Source: Hymenobacter cellulosivorans
GTDB lineage: Bacteria > Bacteroidota > Bacteroidia > Cytophagales > Hymenobacteraceae
Assembly: GCF_022919135.1 (NCBI RefSeq)
Contig: NZ_CP095049.1
Location: 310,001-374,000, forward strand
Reading direction: 5' to 3'
Length of the DNA stretch: 64,000 bases
The translations under genes and the position numbers were made by a program. Shown piece by piece: positions 42,929 through 53,300 of this stretch (position 1 is its first letter; the number at the start of each line of letters is the position of its first letter). Below the pieces are notes generated by a model that saw nothing but the letters and a program-made list of their open reading frames with translations, was not told where the DNA came from and did no database searches.

Positions 42929-44155
42929 TTACTCAAATACCACCCGCTGAGCTGCCAACCCCGAGCCGCGCAGAAGATAAAAGCCCGGAGCAAGCGCCCC
43001 ACGGCGGATGAGCTGTTCCGGCTGCTCCCAGCGGAAGCGGCGGACCACCCGGCCGGTGGCGTCAAGCAGCTCCAGGGTGCGAGGCTGGAAGGCTACGCCA
43101 GTAGCGGCCATCAGACGCACTTCAGCCGCGGCGGGCTGCGGATAGAGCTGCATCAGGGCCAGCTTCTCGGCCGAGCGGTTAGCCGTAACCGTAGCGGGCA
43201 GGCGCAGCACCGGCCGCAGGAAGTCGCGCACGAAGCGGAAGGTGGTATCCATGTAGGCCAAGCTCCGGGCGCTGGTACCGCTGTAGGGCACATGGCCAGC
43301 ACCTTTGAAAGTGTAAAGCGGATTGAACACACCCACCGCATCGGCACGGGGCTTGAGGGCGCCACTGCCGAATACCAGCTGGGCCGGCAAGCCGCTGCCC
43401 ACCGTGCCGCGGCCATAAGGCACGGTGCCGTCGGCGGTGCCGTGCAGACTGACGAAGGGCACGTCGCCGGACTCAATCCACTGCGGCCGGCCCAGGGCCC
43501 CGCACAGGTTTACCACGCCGCGCACGGCGCTGGAGTAGCCGGGGTTGCCGCTATTGCCTTCCAGGCCACCGAGCTGGGCTATTTCCAGGTAGGCGGGCAC
43601 TTCACTGGCTTTGTCGAGGTACGCTAGCTGCAAGGCCATAAACGCCCCGGCCGAGCTGCCAGCGGCGAAAATATAGCCGGGGTGAATCCGGTAGGTTTTG
43701 CTGGTGGCGGCATCCTGGCGGAAAAAGCGCACTGCGGCCCGCATGTCCTGGGTGGCCCGAATGGCGGCCCGGGCAATATTGGTCGTGTCGAAGGGCAGGA
43801 ACAGGACGCGGTAGTCGATGCTGGCCGTGACGTAGCCCAGACGGGCGTAGCGCTGGCACAACTCAGTTACGTCCTGGTCACTTTTAGTGCCCGAAACAAA
43901 GCCACCGCCGTGGGCAAACACCAATAGGGGTCGACGCCGCACGGTGTCGCCGGTGGGCTCGTAGATGTTCATGGTCAGCGTCTGGGTAACGCCGGCGTAG
44001 TTGACGGCGCTACCAAACACCACGTTGGAACGGGCAGTAATAGTCGGAAAAATGGGCTGATGGTACCGTCCGCGGGTCGTGTCGATAACGGCCTGGGCCC
44101 GCGCCAGCGGGAGTCCGGTCAGGGCCAGTAAAAGAAGGAGGAGAAGTTTTTTCAT
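42929..44155 (-). CDS. Secreted alpha/beta hydrolase (carboxylesterase-like) with T9SS type A sorting domain
   Basis: A 408-aa protein. The ATG at 44155 opens a signal peptide (MKKLLLLLLLALTGLPLARA). The catalytic domain (about 40-310) has the oxyanion motif FAHGGGF, the nucleophile elbow AAGSSAGAFMA, and a late GAGHVPY His, as in hormone-sensitive-lipase or BD-FAE-type carboxylesterases. The C-terminal 75 residues (LMQLYPQPAAAEVRL ... GFYLLRGSGLAAQRVVFE) form a type A sorting domain. It is expected on the cell surface or secreted, hydrolysing acyl or acetyl esters of polymers, which is inference. Confidence 0.85.
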   Translation of the reverse strand: MKKLLLLLLLALTGLPLARAQAVIDTTRGRYHQPIFPTITARSNVVFGSAVNYAGVTQTLTMNIYEPTGDTVRRRPLLVFAHGGGFVSGTKSDQDVTELCQRYARLGYVTASIDYRVLFLPFDTTNIARAAIRATQDMRAAVRFFRQDAATSKTYRIHPGYIFAAGSSAGAFMALQLAYLDKASEVPAYLEIAQLGGLEGNSGNPGYSSAVRGVVNLCGALGRPQWIESGDVPFVSLHGTADGTVPYGRGTVGSGLPAQLVFGSGALKPRADAVGVFNPLYTFKGAGHVPYSGTSARSLAYMDTTFRFVRDFLRPVLRLPATVTANRSAEKLALMQLYPQPAAAEVRLMAATGVAFQPRTLELLDATGRVVRRFRWEQPEQLIRRGALAPGFYLLRGSGLAAQRVVFE

Positions 44156-44281
44156 GTTGATAAGGGCAAAAGACAAAGTAGTAGGACGAGGCCGGAGGCG
44201 GCAAAGTTTTCACTACCACTTGATTTTGAAGCTTTTTGCCGGATAACCCCGGGAAACCCGGCCTACATGCGGCCCCAGGGC

Positions 44282-44312
44282 TTGGGCCAGTGCAGCGCGT
44301 TGAGTAGGTTTG
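44282..44312 (+). promoter_or_regulatory. Promoter of ldcA-GNAT
   Basis: TTG (44282-44284), 20 bp, then TAGGTTTG (44305-44312), an exact -7 box. It gives a leader of about 20 nt before the ATG at 44339. Confidence 0.7.
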
Positions 44313-44338
44313 TCTGGTTCACTTACCTTGATTCGCGC

Positions 44339-45241
44339 ATGCCCATTACCTCTCCCTTCCTGCGGCCCCACGACCGGGTAGCCATTGTTAGTACGGCCCG
44401 CAAAGTGTCGGCCGAGGACGTAGCCGCCGCCGTGGAGATTCTGCGCAGCTGGCAGCTGGAAGTGGTACTGGGCGAGTCTATTACGGCCGTACACCACCAG
44501 TTTGCCGGCCCCGATGAGCTGCGCCGCCGCGACTTGCAGCAGCAGCTCGACGCGCCCGACATCCGCGCCATTTTCTGCGCCCGGGGCGGCTACGGCACTA
44601 CCCGCATCATCGACCAGCTCGACTTTTCGGCCTTTACCGAGCACCCCAAATGGATTGCCGGCTTCAGCGACATTACCACGCTGAACTGCCATCTGCTGAA
44701 GCTGGGCTACGAAAGTATCCACGGGGTAATGCCGTTTATTTTTGCCCAGCCCGGCGGGGAAGAAGCTCTGGAAAGCCTGCGCCGGGCCTTGTTCGGTGAG
44801 CCCCAGTCGTACGCTGTACCTCCTCATCCGCTCAACCAGCCTGGCACGGCCGCCGGCGAGCTGATGGGCGGCAACCTGACGCTGCTACAAAACCTGACCG
44901 GCACGGCCTCCGACTGCCCCACCGCTGGTCGCATTCTGTTTGTGGAAGACGTGGCCGAGTACCTGATGAACATCGACCGAATGATGGTACACCTGGACCG
45001 GACCGGCAAGCTCCGCAACCTGGCCGGACTGCTTGTGGGTCACTTCACCGACTCCCAGGACAACGCCGTGCCCTTTGGACAGACGGCCTACGAAATCATT
45101 GCAACCTACGCCGCCAAGTACGATTTCCCGGTGGCCTACGGCTTTCCCGTGGGCCACGAGCCCCAGAATATAGCCCTGATTTGCGGCCATCAAGCCCGGC
45201 TGACCGTGACCAGCCAGGGCGCCGAGCTTCACTACCTCTAG
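44339..45241 (+). CDS. ldcA: LD-carboxypeptidase (muramoyltetrapeptide carboxypeptidase, S66)
   Basis: A 300-aa protein that removes the terminal D-Ala from murein tetrapeptides during peptidoglycan recycling. The S66 features are RPHDRVAIVSTARKV at the N-terminus, ARGGYGTTRIID, the nucleophile Ser110 in GFSDITTLN, Glu in FVEDVAEYLMNIDRMM, and His in FPVGHEPQNIAL. There is no signal peptide, as expected for the cytoplasmic enzyme. It is followed after 11 bp by a GNAT gene, probably cotranscribed. Confidence 0.92.
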   Translation: MPITSPFLRPHDRVAIVSTARKVSAEDVAAAVEILRSWQLEVVLGESITAVHHQFAGPDELRRRDLQQQLDAPDIRAIFCARGGYGTTRIIDQLDFSAFTEHPKWIAGFSDITTLNCHLLKLGYESIHGVMPFIFAQPGGEEALESLRRALFGEPQSYAVPPHPLNQPGTAAGELMGGNLTLLQNLTGTASDCPTAGRILFVEDVAEYLMNIDRMMVHLDRTGKLRNLAGLLVGHFTDSQDNAVPFGQTAYEIIATYAAKYDFPVAYGFPVGHEPQNIALICGHQARLTVTSQGAELHYL

Positions 45242-45252
45242 CCTTTTTGCCC

Positions 45253-45774
45253 ATGAGCTTCGTTGTTCGAGAACTTACCGCTGAACAAGCCCAGACCCGG
45301 ATTCCGGCTCTGGTGGCCTTGTTTCAGGACGCGCTGGACTCGGGTGCTGCTTTGGGCTTTCTGGCCCCGGTAGCAGAAGGCGAGCTGGAAGAATACTGGC
45401 GCGAAGTGGCCGAAGCTGTAGCCCAGGGCCACCGGATTTTGCTCGTGGCCGAAGCCGACGGGCAGCTGCTGGGTACTACGCAGCTCGACCTGGCCACCAA
45501 AAGCAATGGCCTGCACCGGGCCGAAGTCTGCAAGGTGATGGTGCACCGCCGGGCTCGGCGCCAGGGCGTAGCGCGCCGCTTGCTGGCAGCGGTGGACGAA
45601 AAAGCCCGGCAGCAGCAACGCACCACCCTGCTGCTGGATACCCGCCAGCACGACCCATCCGAGCAGCTCTATCAACAGGCCGGCTACACCGTCGCCGGCA
45701 CCATCCCCGACTTTGCCCGCAGCTCTTCCGGCGAGCTACACGCCACGGTTATTTACTACAAGCTGTTGAGTTAG
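45253..45774 (+). CDS. GNAT-family N-acetyltransferase
   Basis: A 173-aa protein. The ATG at 45253 begins MSFVVRELTAEQAQTRIPALV. The acetyl-CoA loop is RRARRQGVARRLL (about 120-132), after VCKVMVHR. LLDTRQHDPSEQLYQQAGYTVAGTIPDFA gives the alpha-4/beta-7 part with the conserved Y. It lies 11 bp after ldcA. A link to amino sugars or peptides released in murein recycling is possible but unproven. Confidence 0.88.
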   Translation: MSFVVRELTAEQAQTRIPALVALFQDALDSGAALGFLAPVAEGELEEYWREVAEAVAQGHRILLVAEADGQLLGTTQLDLATKSNGLHRAEVCKVMVHRRARRQGVARRLLAAVDEKARQQQRTTLLLDTRQHDPSEQLYQQAGYTVAGTIPDFARSSSGELHATVIYYKLLS

Positions 45775-45793
45775 TCCCGCTAAACTTTGGGTG

Positions 45794-46216
45794 CTACGTT
45801 TCCCCGGGCGCAGTTGGCTTATCGCCAGAGGGTCGCTCCGGGTAGTCAGCTGTGCGGGAAGATGTAATGACTAGTTTCACAAGTTGCGCCGGCCCCTCGG
45901 GTGTGAGGTTCCACACCGGAATCCGCTTTTCACCCACCATGTAGCTGTCCGGAGTCGGCCCAAGCCCGGGGCCGAAGCTCAGCATCCGTGTCCAGTTGTC
46001 GAGGGCAAAGGAAATCCGGGCGGCCCGCAGCGCCGGTACTACGCCGGTTAGAAAATCGGGGCCGACTTCATATTCAAGGCCCGATTCGTCGCGCACCCGG
46101 CCGGGGCTGCCATTGGGCTCTACCAGCCCGCGGGTGACGTAGGTAAATTCAACTACCGACTGGCCCACAGCCAGCTCCCGCTGGACCGTAGCCAGCATGT
46201 CCCACTCATTTTTCAT
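45794..46216 (-). CDS. Conserved hypothetical protein, 140 aa
   Basis: I do not recognise a family. The start at 46216 (MKNEWDMLATVQREL) has, unusually for this genome, a strong Shine-Dalgarno (GAAGGAGG, 7 nt before the ATG). No signal peptide or membrane helix. The sequence is mixed alpha/beta with FEFTYV-like and RTADYPERPSGDKPTAPGET tail segments. A 16-bp perfect hairpin lies immediately upstream (46236-46274). The gene sits between cysS-M28 and the convergent GNAT. Confidence 0.55.
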   Translation of the reverse strand: MKNEWDMLATVQRELAVGQSVVEFTYVTRGLVEPNGSPGRVRDESGLEYEVGPDFLTGVVPALRAARISFALDNWTRMLSFGPGLGPTPDSYMVGEKRIPVWNLTPEGPAQLVKLVITSSRTADYPERPSGDKPTAPGET

Positions 46217-46235
46217 TCGGTTTCCTCCTTCACAC

Positions 46236-46274
46236 ATCCGCCCGCCATCTTACGCAAGAAGATGGCGGGCGGAT
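46236..46274 (-). promoter_or_regulatory. Perfect 16-bp hairpin upstream of the 140-aa gene
   Basis: ATCCGCCCGCCATCTT (46236-46251) pairs exactly with 46259-46274 around a 7-nt loop. No T-run follows on the minus strand. It may serve as the 3' end of the M28 gene's RNA or as a leader structure just before the strong Shine-Dalgarno of the next gene. Confidence 0.5.
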
Positions 46275-46300
46275 ACGGAATTCCGAGTTGAAGTCGGGCG

Positions 46301-47326
46301 CTACTCGTTGTAAATCGTTTGGAGCACGGTCTGGCCCACGGCTTTCAGGGTGCGCTTGTCAATCACGCTCATGTTGTCCTGGGTGGTGTGGTGGTAAGGC
46401 GGAAAGTACTCATCCCCGACGGGCAGGTGGTCGATAATGTCGATGGTGCGCACGCCGGCCTGGTTGGTGTACACATGGTCATCGTCGATGCCGGGGCTGT
46501 CCTGAAACAGGAAAAAATCGGAGAAGCCGAGCTGAGCGGCCGTGTTCCACACTTTGTCTACCACGTCGCGGGCGTACTGCCGGGAGGTTTCCTCGCGGCT
46601 GAATTTGGCGTTTTTGGCTCCCACCATGTCGAGCAGGATGCCGTAGCTGGGCTTGTAGTTGGCCGGCACCAGGTTTTTCGACCAGTACTGGGAGCCCAGG
46701 CACCAGCTGTCCTTGCCCTGGGCGCTGAGCTGGTCTTTCAAATCGGACTGCGTTGAGGAGTCGTAGCCGTAGTCTTCGGAGTCAAACAAAATGAAGTCGA
46801 TGCCAACGCCGGGCTGCTGGGCGGCAGGCTGCTGGCTGAGCACCCGGGCCATTTCCAGGGCTACGGCCACGCCGCTGGCGCCGTCGGAAGCCCCATCGAG
46901 CGGGGCATTTTTCTTCTCCTTGTCCTTATCGGCGAACGGGCGGGTATCCCAGTGGGCAAACACGGCAACGCGCCGGGCCGCCGTGGGATTGAACTGGGCA
47001 ATGATGTTGCGGCTGCGCAGGTTTGTGCCATCGAAGGCCATAACCTCAAACTTCTGCTCCTTCACCGTCAGCCCGTAGGCTTTGAACTGTTTTACCAGCC
47101 AGTCGCCGGTGGCTACGTGGGCTTTCGAGTTGGGCACGCGCGGCCCAAAGGCCACCTGCTTGGCCGTAAAGGCATAGGCCGAGTCGGCGTTGAAAGCCGG
47201 AGCGGCAACGGTGGCAGGCGTTTCGGCGGGGGCACTGGTCGTGGTTTCCTTTTTATCGGTGCCGCAGCTGGCCAGCAGCAGACCGGCCGCGGCGGCCAGG
47301 GTTAGCCCAAGTCGGTTATTCTTCAT
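46301..47326 (-). CDS. M28-family lipoprotein, glutaminyl-peptide cyclotransferase-like
   Basis: A 341-aa protein. The ATG at 47326 gives a lipoprotein signal (LGLTLAAAAGLLLASC, lipobox LASC). The zinc-dependent M28 core has AHWDTRPFAD, GASDGASGVAVALEMAR, LFDSEDYG, WCLGSQYW, DMVGAKNAKF and IDDDHVYTNQAGV. The SQYW and DDDHV elements are those of bacterial glutaminyl cyclases, which form N-terminal pyroglutamate, matching the view that many T9SS cargo proteins begin with Gln. Peptidase activity is an alternative. The start overlaps the cysS stop by 11 bp, so it is coupled to cysS. Confidence 0.85.
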   Translation of the reverse strand: MKNNRLGLTLAAAAGLLLASCGTDKKETTTSAPAETPATVAAPAFNADSAYAFTAKQVAFGPRVPNSKAHVATGDWLVKQFKAYGLTVKEQKFEVMAFDGTNLRSRNIIAQFNPTAARRVAVFAHWDTRPFADKDKEKKNAPLDGASDGASGVAVALEMARVLSQQPAAQQPGVGIDFILFDSEDYGYDSSTQSDLKDQLSAQGKDSWCLGSQYWSKNLVPANYKPSYGILLDMVGAKNAKFSREETSRQYARDVVDKVWNTAAQLGFSDFFLFQDSPGIDDDHVYTNQAGVRTIDIIDHLPVGDEYFPPYHHTTQDNMSVIDKRTLKAVGQTVLQTIYNE

Positions 47327-48818
47327 AAGCCCAGTCAACGCCGGTTTTTAAGTCTTTAATCACAATGCCCTGCCCTTTCAACGCCGCCCGAATCTGGTCA
47401 ACCTTGTCGTAGGCTTTGGCCGTTTTGGCTTCCTGGTAAAAGCCCAGGGTAAGCTCCAGCAGCTGCTCGGCGTTGGCCCGGGGCTCGTCCTGCAAGCCCA
47501 GCACCTGGGTTACGACGGTACGGTAAGCCTCCATAGCATCTTCCAGCACAGCTTCGCTCACCGAGCTCAGTGTGGCCAAGTTGGCGAAGAATCCGTTGAA
47601 CTTGCGCACCAAATTAAACAGGCTGGCAATGGCGCGGGCCGTGTTCAAATCGTCGTTGAGGCCTACGAAAATATCGGCCACCAGCTTGCGCAGCTCGGCG
47701 TCGGCCTTCTCCGTGTCGGTGCTCCGCTCAGCGCCTTCGGGCAGCACCAGCTTGTCGAGCAGGCGCAGGCCGTTCATAAGCTTGCGGTAGCCTTTGCGGG
47801 CCGCCTGCAGCGCCTCGTCCGATACGTCGACGGGTGAGCGGTAGTGGGCCTGGAGCAGGAAGAAACGCACCACCATGGGCGAATAGGCCTGGGTGAGCGT
47901 AGCCGTGGGGCCTTTGAACATTTCGCCCAGCAGCACGAAGTTGCCGATGCTCTTGCTCATCTTGGTGCCGTCCACGGTTATCATGTTGTTGTGCACCCAG
48001 AAGCGCGACTCGTCGGTGTGGGTGTGGCTGCCCTGGCACTGGGCTATTTCGCACTCGTGGTGCGGAAACATCAAATCCAAGCCACCGCCGTGAATGTCGG
48101 AGAGCTGGCCCAGGTACTTGCGGCTCATGGCCGAGCACTCGAGGTGCCAGCCCGGGAAACCCTCGCCCCAGGGCGAAGGCCAGCGCATGATGTGCTCGGG
48201 CGCGGCCTTTTTCCAGATGGCAAAATCCAGGGGGCTGCGCTTCTCGTCCTGCCCGGCCAGCGTGTCGCGGGTGCCAGCCAGTTGGTCTTCGATGCTGCGG
48301 TTAGAGAGCTTGCCGTACCGGTCACGCTCGGCGTTGTACTTGGGCACGTCGAAGTACACCGAGCCGTTGACCTCGTAGCCAAAGCCGTTCTCGATGATTT
48401 CCTCCACCATCCGAATTTGCTCGGTGATGTGGCCGCTGGCCTGGGGCTCGATATCGGGCGGCAGGCAGCCCAAAGCCAGCATGTTCTGGCGGTACAGGTT
48501 GGTGTAGTGCTGGGCAATCTGCATGGGCTCCTTGCGCTGGGCGCGGGCGGCCTTGGCCATCTTGTCCTCGCCTTCGTCGGCGTCGCTTTCCAGGTGTCCC
48601 ACGTCGGTTACGTTGCGCACGTAGCGCACGGTGTAGCCCAGGTAGCGCAAGTAGCGCGTCAGCACGTCGAATACGACTGGGCCGCGGGCGTTGCCCAAGT
48701 GGGCCTCGCTGTACACCGTCGGGCCGCAGAGGTACACGCCCGCGAAAGGCGCGTTGACGGGCACGAACTGGTCTTTGCGACGGGTAAGGGTATTATAAAG
48801 GGAAAGCGGGTGCTCCAT
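47316..48818 (-). CDS. cysS: Cysteinyl-tRNA synthetase
   Basis: A 500-aa class I synthetase that charges tRNA-Cys. The zinc-binding Cys31 (YLCGPTVY), HIGH-type motif HLGN at 40-43, KMSKS at about 286-290 ([11 protein letters not shown]), [17 protein letters not shown], and C-terminal anticodon-binding region are intact. Normal family length. First gene of a two-gene unit with the M28 lipoprotein. A -7 box (TACTTTTG) lies just upstream. Confidence 0.96.
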   Translation of the reverse strand: MEHPLSLYNTLTRRKDQFVPVNAPFAGVYLCGPTVYSEAHLGNARGPVVFDVLTRYLRYLGYTVRYVRNVTDVGHLESDADEGEDKMAKAARAQRKEPMQIAQHYTNLYRQNMLALGCLPPDIEPQASGHITEQIRMVEEIIENGFGYEVNGSVYFDVPKYNAERDRYGKLSNRSIEDQLAGTRDTLAGQDEKRSPLDFAIWKKAAPEHIMRWPSPWGEGFPGWHLECSAMSRKYLGQLSDIHGGGLDLMFPHHECEIAQCQGSHTHTDESRFWVHNNMITVDGTKMSKSIGNFVLLGEMFKGPTATLTQAYSPMVVRFFLLQAHYRSPVDVSDEALQAARKGYRKLMNGLRLLDKLVLPEGAERSTDTEKADAELRKLVADIFVGLNDDLNTARAIASLFNLVRKFNGFFANLATLSSVSEAVLEDAMEAYRTVVTQVLGLQDEPRANAEQLLELTLGFYQEAKTAKAYDKVDQIRAALKGQGIVIKDLKTGVDWAYEE

Positions 48819-48832
48819 GGGGCAAAAGTAGC

Positions 48833-48840
48833 AAGATTTG
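48833..48840 (-). promoter_or_regulatory. Likely -7 box of cysS
   Basis: TACTTTTG on the minus strand, exact TAnnTTTG, 14 bp before the ATG. No convincing -33 TTG, so the call is partial. It implies a leader of only about 8 nt. Confidence 0.45.
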
Positions 48841-49056
48841 GCGGTCAGCCCGAGTTGAATTACTTAGGATTATCGGGCGGATTACGGGCTGTAAACAAAC
48901 AACCAGGCAGCTGTTTTGCACCGCCATAAAATTACAGGGCCCCTAATACTCGGCAACTCACCGCACTTTGAGCACAAAAACGGTACATAAACCCGTTTTG
49001 GCAGTACAAAAAGTTCACTAGCCAGTACAACGGGTTCCATTTTCAGTATATCCGTG

Positions 49057-50193
49057 TTACTGCGCAGGTGGTGCAGGCCGCAGCTGGTATGTTGCTGATG
49101 TCGGGAAATGGTCGGAGTAGGGAATTTCGTAATTGACTTTAAACTCCTCCACCTGCCACTGCGGGCTGGCAAACTGGTTGTCGATGCGTACGAAGGGCAA
49201 GGCGCCGTTGTAAGTGGCCCCCACACCATTGCCCACGGTGGCCCAGGCATTCTGAAAACGGTCGGCCAGCTGGTCGTAGCTGTAGCTGTAAGGCAAGTCG
49301 TTGAGGTCGGCGCAGAGCAGCATGGGGTAGCGACACTGCTCGAAACGCTGAATCAGGGTATCAACTTGCACGCTGCGGGCCACCATGCCACGTTTGAAGC
49401 GCCGCATCAGGCCCAGGCCCTTTTTCTTCAGGCCGGCCTTGCTGGAGTAGCTATCCACAATGTCCTTCTCATCCATGCTCATGCTTTGCAGGTGGAAGTT
49501 GTAGACCCGGATTGTGTCGCCGGAGGGCAGGCGCAGGTCGGCGTACATAGCGTGGTTCTGGGTGAGCCGGTCGAAGGAAATAGTGCCCCGTCCCACGATG
49601 GGAAAGCGCGAGAAAATAGCCATGCCAAACTCGGCACCGGCCCCATTGGTCAGGGTTTTCGATAGGAAAACCTGACGGCCAGCCTGCTTGCCAATTTTAT
49701 CCACGCTGCGAAACAGGCGGCCTTCCCCGGTGCGGCTGCCTACGGGCTCATTATAAAACTCCTGCAGGCAGAGCACGTCGGCCGAACTCTCCGCCAGCCA
49801 CTGAATGAACTTAGTGGGCGACTCCGGGTCCTTTTCGCGCAGCTGGGCATACACGTTGAAGATGCGCACGTTGGCACTGAGCAGCCGTACGGTCTGGTTG
49901 GTAGGTTCGGGAGCCGCGCGCATGGGAGCCAGTTGGGCCGGGTGCAGGGCTAGGCCGCGCTGAAAGTGGGGCCAGGTCAGGAAAGCCACCAGAGCCGGCA
50001 GGGCCGCCACGCGCCAGTTGCGCAGCAGCCAGTAGACCACCGCCACCAAGTTGAGCCCCAGGGCTACGGGCAGGGTCAGGGCACCAAATGAGGCAGGCCA
50101 GAACGTCCGGGCCGGAATCTGCACGCAGGCAATGGCTATGAGCAGCCACGCAATGACGAGCAGGGTACATTTAAAGGCAAAGGAACGGCGCAC
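49057..50193 (-). CDS. Membrane-anchored endonuclease/exonuclease/phosphatase-family protein
   Basis: A 378-aa protein starting at GTG (50193); an in-frame stop lies five codons upstream, so no ATG is available. Three N-terminal membrane helices (10-85) precede an EEP domain (about 95-375): VRLLSANVRIFN, VLCLQEFYNEP (metal-binding Glu), YNFHLQSM, LLCADLNDLPYSYSYDQL (catalytic DLND), and SDHFPTSATY (catalytic SDH). The substrate may be a nucleic acid or a phospholipid/phosphodiester. The active site probably faces the periplasm. Confidence 0.85.
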   Translation of the reverse strand: MRRSFAFKCTLLVIAWLLIAIACVQIPARTFWPASFGALTLPVALGLNLVAVVYWLLRNWRVAALPALVAFLTWPHFQRGLALHPAQLAPMRAAPEPTNQTVRLLSANVRIFNVYAQLREKDPESPTKFIQWLAESSADVLCLQEFYNEPVGSRTGEGRLFRSVDKIGKQAGRQVFLSKTLTNGAGAEFGMAIFSRFPIVGRGTISFDRLTQNHAMYADLRLPSGDTIRVYNFHLQSMSMDEKDIVDSYSSKAGLKKKGLGLMRRFKRGMVARSVQVDTLIQRFEQCRYPMLLCADLNDLPYSYSYDQLADRFQNAWATVGNGVGATYNGALPFVRIDNQFASPQWQVEEFKVNYEIPYSDHFPTSATYQLRPAPPAQ

Positions 50194-50219
50194 AATCGAA
50201 AACCCCTAGGCGGGCAAAG

Positions 50220-50227
50220 CAAAGGTA
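50220..50227 (-). promoter_or_regulatory. Likely -7 box of the EEP gene
   Basis: TACCTTTG on the minus strand, exact match, 26 bp before the GTG start. It supports that start. No -33 TTG was found. Confidence 0.45.
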
Positions 50228-50302
50228 TAGGTTACGGCCACTTTCACGCTACTGGTGCTTATTCCTGGTAAAAGCCCGACTTTTTTGGTTGTATCTTTCC
50301 TT

Positions 50303-53300
50303 ATGAAATTACCTCTACGCATTCGGTTTGCCGCTATCCTATGTATTGAGCTGATTACGTCCCTATTCGCCGGGGCGGCCGCCGCGGCGCGGTCGGAGCC
50401 CGAGCAGCCGGCTCGCACCCTGGAGTTTGTAGAAAACAAGGGGCAGTGGCCCAAGCCGGTGCAGTACCTGGCCGAGCTGCCGAGCGGCCGGCTGTTCCTC
50501 GAAAAAACTGGCTTTACCTACGCCTTCGTTGATTCCAAGGCCCTGGCCCGGCACCACGACCACGCGGCCCCGACTGGGAAGTTGGCGGCTCACGCCTACT
50601 CCGTTACGTTCGTGAGTGGCAATGCTAACCCGGATTTTGTCCCCACTGAGGCTACAACTGAGCAGCGCAACTACTTTCTGGGTGCCGACTCCCGCAGCTG
50701 GGCCACCCGGGTGCGGGGCTTCCGCCGGGTGCGCTACCAGAACGTGTACCCCGGCATCAGCACCGAGCTCTACGAAAACGCCAGCGGCCACCTCGAATAC
50801 GACTTTCAGCTGCGCGCCGGAGCCCAGCCTTCCCAAATTCGGCTACGCTACACCGGGGCCCAGCAACTAAGTCTGCAGGAAGGCCAACTGCGGATTCAGA
50901 CCGCCGTGGGCACCATTCTGGAGCTGGCGCCCCGGGCCTGGCAGCAGCAGGGCGAAAAGCGCGTGCCCGTAACCTGCGAGTACGTGCTGCACAACAACGT
51001 GGTGAGTTTCCGCCTGGGCCGCTACAACCACGAGCTGCCGCTGGTAATTGACCCTACGGTGCTGTTTTCGTCTTTCACCGGCTCCACGGCCGACAACTGG
51101 GGCTTCACGGCTACCTACGACCCGCAGGGCAATATGTACTCGGGCGGCATCGTGTTTGGCATCGGCTACCCCACCAGTCTCGGCGCGTTCGACACGTCGT
51201 TCAACGGCCTGGCCGATATTGCTATTTTCAAGTACAATACCACAACGACCGGCACAGCTTCCCGCCTGTACGCCACCTACCTAGGCGGCGACTCTACCGA
51301 AGCGCCGCATAGCCTGGTCGTGAATTCGGCGGGGGAGCTGGTCATTATGGGTGCCAGCAGTTCCCGCAACTACCCCACCACCGATGGAGCATTCGACCGG
51401 ACATTCAACGGCGGCTCACGGCTTACCAACATCAACGGCCTGCGTTATATCAACGGCAGCGACCTTATCGTCAGTAAGCTCAGCGCCGACGGTGGCCGGC
51501 TGACGGCTTCCACCTTTCTGGGCGGCGCGGGCACCGACGGCCTGGCCCCGGGCAGCGTCTTGACTCATAACTACGGTGACCAGTTCCGCGGCGACGTTAT
51601 TACCGATGGTGCCAACAACGTGTATGTCGCCTCCGTCACAAGCAGCAGCGACTTTCCCGGCGCTGGGGCCTCGGCTATTCAGCGTACCAACCGCGGCGGC
51701 GGCTCCGATGCCGTAGTCTGTAAGCTCAGCCCCAACCTGGGCAGTGTGCAGTGGAGTACGTACCTGGGCGGAACAGGAGCCGATGCAGCCTATTCTATTC
51801 AACTAGGGCCCGCCAACGACGTGTACGTAAGCGGCGGCACGAGCAGCACCGACTTTCCTGTGACGCCCGGCAGCTTCAAGCCGCAGCACCCCGGCACCGA
51901 TGTGGATGGTTTTGTGGCCCACCTCAGCAACACGGGCACCAAGCTGGAGCAGGCTACTTACTTGGGAACTACATTCTACGATCAAGCCTATTTTATCCAG
52001 CTCGACGCCGCCTCCAATGTGTATGTGCTGGGCCAAACAAACGGCCTATACCCGGTAACTGCGGGCTTGTACTCGACTATCCGCGGCAATCATTTCGTGC
52101 AAAAGTTTGACGCTACCCTTAGCCAAAGCCTGTACTCTACCCGTTTCGGCGGGGGCCTGAATACCAACCCCAATCTGGCGCTGACAGCCTTTCTGGTCGA
52201 TGAGTGTGAGCGAATTTACGTCTGTGGCTGGGGTGGCGTTGTCAACTCAGGTTTCAGCGGGGGCAGTACCAGTGAGCTGCCCATTACGACCAACGCCCTG
52301 CAGTCCCGCACCGACGGCTCCGACTTTTACCTAGCCCAGTTTTCGGCCGGCATGAAAGAGTTGGAGTACGCCACCTTCTTCGGCGAAGCCGGGGGCCGCG
52401 GGGAGCACGTCGACGGGGGCACCTCCCGCTTCGACAAGCGCGGCATTGTGTACCAGGCCGTGTGCGGGGGCTGCACCGGCACCTCGGGCTTCCCGACGCT
52501 GCCCACCGCCAGCTTTTCCCAGACCAACAACAGCCGCAACTGCAACAACGCCGCCTTCAAGATTGACTTTGGCATCCGCATCGCCGACCCCGGCCCCAAC
52601 CGCTCAGTCTGCGTCAGCGCGGTTCCGTTCGTACTGGGCGGCAGCCCGGCCGGCGGCACCTGGTCGGGACCGGGTGTAACGGCCCGGGCGGGCGGCGGCT
52701 ACCAGTTCACACCCTCAGCCGCCGTGCTCGGCGTAAATATGCTCACGTACTCGGTGGCCTCCACGGGCACCTGCGTCAGCACCCGCCGCCTGCGCGTCAC
52801 AGTCACGCCCGAAATAGCACCGGTCTTTACCCCTGTATTGCCCCAGTGCGCAGCTTCCACCGCGGCTATTCCCTTGTCGGCTACGCCGCCCGGCGGCACG
52901 TTCAGCGGCCCCGGGGTCAGCGGCAACACGTTCACGCCTTCCCGGGCTCAGGTCGGCACCCACGTGCTGACCTACTCTTTCAGCGACACGACCCGCTGCG
53001 GCTTTATTACCCAAACCGTGGTGGTCGACCCGCCGCGCCCGGTGGAGGCCGGCCCCGACCTGACGCTGTGCTCCTACGAAACGCAGCCGGTCCAGCTCAC
53101 AGGCTTTAGTCCGGCCGGTGGGGTGTGGAGCGGTCCGGGGGTAAGTGCTACCGGCTTGTTTACGCCGCCCAACACCAACAACCGCGGCGCCATCCTTACG
53201 CTGCGCTACAGCTTTTCCGACAACGCCTGCAGCACTTCCGACACCCGCACCGTAGTGCTGGCCCCTTCTCCCGGCACAAACATCGACCTGAATGTGCCGG

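Noticed and set aside
48841..49056. Gap between cysS and the EEP gene, with similar AACCCGTT/AACGGGTT segments
   Set aside because: Short, dispersed similarity only; no stable structure or conserved element was seen.
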